A stretch of DNA of 64,000 bases from UBA6049 sp965662345 (GTDB lineage: Bacteria; Bacteroidota; Bacteroidia; Flavobacteriales_G; Salibacteraceae): NCBI GenBank assembly GCA_965662345.1, contig CBFIHE010000009.1, forward strand, positions 24,455 through 88,454. Reading direction: 5' to 3'. A model generated the notes under the pieces. The model was not told where the DNA came from and searched no databases. It was given only the letters and a program-made list of their open reading frames with translations. Numbering within the stretch: the stretch's first letter is position 1; the number at the start of each line of letters is the position of its first letter. Made by a program: the position numbers and the translations under genes. Below, in pieces: positions 61,197-64,000 of the stretch.

Positions 61197-63020
61197 CTAA
61201 TTCATTAAATCCCAAGATATCCCAAATCTCAATCCGTTATCTTGTAGAGGGTGTCCAGGAGTTAAGATGTAATTGTATGGGGTTAAACCTGATGTAATAT
61301 TAGAAAGCTTAACAAACCCTCTTGCCCTACCAATCTGCAGAGAAAGGAATGCGTCTAAATAAACGAACCCTCCAGTTTCATCTCTGTCTTGGTAATAGAA
61401 CCTTCTACCCAAAGGCATATAACCGTCTCCGTAGAACGATGTAAAATGATATACATCAAAACCTATTCTACCATAAAGTGCTTTCTTGAAAAATGGTTTT
61501 TCTATGTAAATGGTTGATGACGATTGTAATAAGGGTAGATTGATTGGAGCGCTATCATCCAATACATGTCGCAGCTTAAAGCGAGCCTCAATAAATACTG
61601 GCTTCAAAAAGCTCAATTTGTAATCGGTGTATGCCTCAAGAATATTCACTCTATCCACAAACTGATTAGATACTAAACTAGTATCAAAAAAAGTATAATT
61701 CTCTATTGATCTAAACGAAACCCCAAGACTTCGCTTTTTATCATCTGTAAGTTTCATCCCAAATGAAAAGGAATTAATAGGTGCCCATGTATTTCTACGC
61801 ACCTCTAGGCTATTCTCATAGAAAACATGCTCCCAAGCAGGCAAATAGCTTTCACTCAAGAATTGATAGGCTAATTTAAAATCAGAACTGTCACTCACAT
61901 GGTGAGATAATTTAACATCATATCTAAAAGTTCCAGCAGAATAGCCCTCAAGATAATGGTTACCTGAAGCTTCAACCCTTAGTTTAGTATCTAGTGAAAA
62001 CAAAAAACCAACTCCGACATCTGACATAAGAGTATCAGAAGACATATTTCTCAAATCGTGATAATTATAACGCAAAATTGGCGAAACACTAAACTTATTC
62101 CTACTAAACCTTAATCCCAATGAGTTTTTTAAAGACCTGAGCTGAATATTGTCACTGACATAACCAGAAATTGGAAGATGATATTGAAAGTAAAAAGAAT
62201 CAACAGGGTTCAAATCCTCATACCTCAAGTCTTCTAATATATAATCAGAGTGTATATTTAAACCAACTTCTAATGCCCTATTACTGTCAGGTGTTTGTAG
62301 AATAATGTATTGCTCTAAGCCATAATAACGAGTATCATATTGATTCTCTGCCTCTGAAAGGTAAGTTGCTAATCCTAATCTATTTGCCTCTGTATTTTCT
62401 GTGAAAGTCGAATCAAATATCATACCTCCATTCTCTTGAGAATAACCTATGTTAATTATGGCATATCCCTTAGCCCTATATCTACCAGATCTACTTGCAT
62501 AATTGAAATTTAGACCAGCATTACTCTGGACACTCCGTTGTCTCTGATAAAACCCATCTGAATTGAATCGCCTGTAAAAGACCGCAACATTTGATGTTTC
62601 GTTAAGATTCTGCGTGTGGATAAATTCTATCTCTTGCTCACGCCTCGGTCCATTATGATATGTAATTCTTGTAAACGGCTTTCTTACTTGAAAATAGTCT
62701 AAATCTGCAGGTTTGTATTGCCAAAGCCTATTAACCTGTTCGCCAAGCAGCCAAATTGATTCAGTATTATCGATAGCCCATGCATTTGATGCATTACCAT
62801 AACTACCAGTATAACCTACTAGATCGTCTAAAAACCTTAAATTATAACGATGGACTTCATCAAGATTTGTATCCACTTCACTGAGAGATGAAGAGTGTAG
62901 TACATCATCCAACAAGATTCGGTAGTTAGAAGTATCGTGATTATATTCAAGCTGCTGTGCAGCAGTGAATGTACTTATAAAACCAAATAGCAGAATTAAT
63001 AGGAATTCAACCCTCTTCAT
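61197..63020 (-). CDS. putative outer-membrane porin (Put_porin family)
   Basis: A 607-residue exported protein with a signal peptide (about 1-22, ending T-A-A-Q) and a long run of alternating amphipathic beta strands with many aromatic girdle residues and a C-terminus ending F-G-I-S-W-D-L-M-N, as in Bacteroidota putative porins. The N-terminal segment has Y-N-L-R-F-L-D-D-L-V and Q-V-N-R-L-W. The reading frame runs to 63053, but that part lies in the rRNA terminator, so ATG at 63020 is the start. Convergent with the preceding gene with a 5-nt gap. Substrate unknown. Confidence 0.82.
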   Translation of the reverse strand: MKRVEFLLILLFGFISTFTAAQQLEYNHDTSNYRILLDDVLHSSSLSEVDTNLDEVHRYNLRFLDDLVGYTGSYGNASNAWAIDNTESIWLLGEQVNRLWQYKPADLDYFQVRKPFTRITYHNGPRREQEIEFIHTQNLNETSNVAVFYRRFNSDGFYQRQRSVQSNAGLNFNYASRSGRYRAKGYAIINIGYSQENGGMIFDSTFTENTEANRLGLATYLSEAENQYDTRYYGLEQYIILQTPDSNRALEVGLNIHSDYILEDLRYEDLNPVDSFYFQYHLPISGYVSDNIQLRSLKNSLGLRFSRNKFSVSPILRYNYHDLRNMSSDTLMSDVGVGFLFSLDTKLRVEASGNHYLEGYSAGTFRYDVKLSHHVSDSSDFKLAYQFLSESYLPAWEHVFYENSLEVRRNTWAPINSFSFGMKLTDDKKRSLGVSFRSIENYTFFDTSLVSNQFVDRVNILEAYTDYKLSFLKPVFIEARFKLRHVLDDSAPINLPLLQSSSTIYIEKPFFKKALYGRIGFDVYHFTSFYGDGYMPLGRRFYYQDRDETGGFVYLDAFLSLQIGRARGFVKLSNITSGLTPYNYILTPGHPLQDNGLRFGISWDLMN

Positions 63021-63035
63021 ACCCAAAGTTAAATC

Positions 63036-63066
63036 AAAAAAAAAGCCCTGCATTACTGCAGGGCTT
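63036..63066 (-). terminator. rRNA operon terminator
   Basis: On the minus strand after the 5S gene: perfect 10-bp stem AAGCCCTGCA / TGCAGGGCTT (63043-63052 and 63057-63066 on the plus strand) with a 4-nt loop and a nine-T tract. It ends the rRNA operon before the porin gene. Confidence 0.9.
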
Positions 63067-63071
63067 CTAAA

Positions 63072-63183
63072 AGCGGCAACGACTTACTCTCCCGAATGTT
63101 ACTCCAGTACCATCAGCGCAAATGGGCTTAACTACTCTGTTCGAAATGGGAAGAGGTGATCCCCATTGCAATAGTCACCGTAA
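63072..63183 (-). rRNA. rrf: 5S ribosomal RNA
   Basis: About 110 nt matching bacterial 5S rRNA, with the conserved CCCATTTCGAAC loop and AGTTAAGCCC segment on the minus strand. The terminator follows it and the 23S gene precedes it at a spacing of about 60 nt. Ends are approximate. Confidence 0.92.
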
Positions 63184-63239
63184 ACTTTTAATAAGTTAAC
63201 ATTTTGAAGAACTCAATGACAACAATACGATTTACCGCT

Positions 63240-64000
<761 letters not shown>

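Overview
The window looks like a chromosomal segment of a Bacteroidota bacterium, most likely a marine Flavobacteriales (Cryomorphaceae/Crocinitomicaceae-like; the family is a guess). Support comes from a CarboxypepD_reg-type TonB receptor, a type IX secretion (CHU_C) C-terminal domain, lineage families such as DUF4783, DUF4834, YfhO and Put_porin, and many TAnnTTTG -7 promoter elements just upstream of genes. Coding density is high and nearly all of it is chromosomal housekeeping. I see no phage, insertion sequence, CRISPR array or tRNA.

Layout. 1-0.9 kb: a 6S-like RNA, zapA and a small coiled-coil gene, all on the minus strand. 0.9-6.7 kb: an M23 peptidase, then a carboxypeptidase-regulatory-domain protein, a TonB receptor and a lipoprotein. 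6.7-13.2 kb (minus): an orphan solute-binding protein, a sugar dehydrogenase, two tandem FKBP prolyl isomerases, and an operon of two TPM-domain proteins, a K+ channel and a TerB-DnaJ protein. 13.3-24.2 kb: a BatA-like protein with a degenerate dihydroorotase, a metallo-hydrolase with cysteine desulfurase and GlmM, then TPR, rhodanese, DUF368 (PopT) and AroE genes. 24.2-28.4 kb: an unlisted 52-aa membrane protein, a broken wzc-type tyrosine kinase gene, RlmH, DUF4783 and NadC. 28.4-31.9 kb: a large NIDO/Ig-like/PKD/CHU_C surface protein.

31.9-45 kb is the most accessory-looking part: a beta-barrel protein, a FemAB/GNAT-like transferase, two coupled PLP enzymes, a Wzx-like flippase, an asparagine-synthase-like protein without the glutaminase cysteine, a sulfotransferase, a PIG-L deacetylase, a beta-propeller protein and a GT4 glycosyltransferase. 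Together they suggest an amine- and sulfate-decorated surface glycan or glycoconjugate (inference). 45-50.7 kb: the yfhO, DUF4834 and carB part of a long minus operon that runs into this cluster.

50.7-64 kb: a hydrolase, rpmH (52 aa), an ABC exporter, rsmG, an ECF sigma factor with a GT2, tgt, accA, dnaB, a secreted protein, a porin, and the distal end of an rRNA operon (23S partial, 5S, terminator) on the minus strand, cut by the window edge.

Main points for a second look: several genes whose -7 promoter element ends exactly 6 nt before the ATG (predicted leaderless mRNAs); overlapping divergent promoters between rlmH and the DUF4783 gene; the wzc pseudogene with one frameshift, two nonsense codons and a damaged P-loop; enzymes missing expected catalytic or ligand residues (dihydroorotase, TGT, asparagine synthase) or a domain (CarB); and the 32-45 kb decoration cluster.
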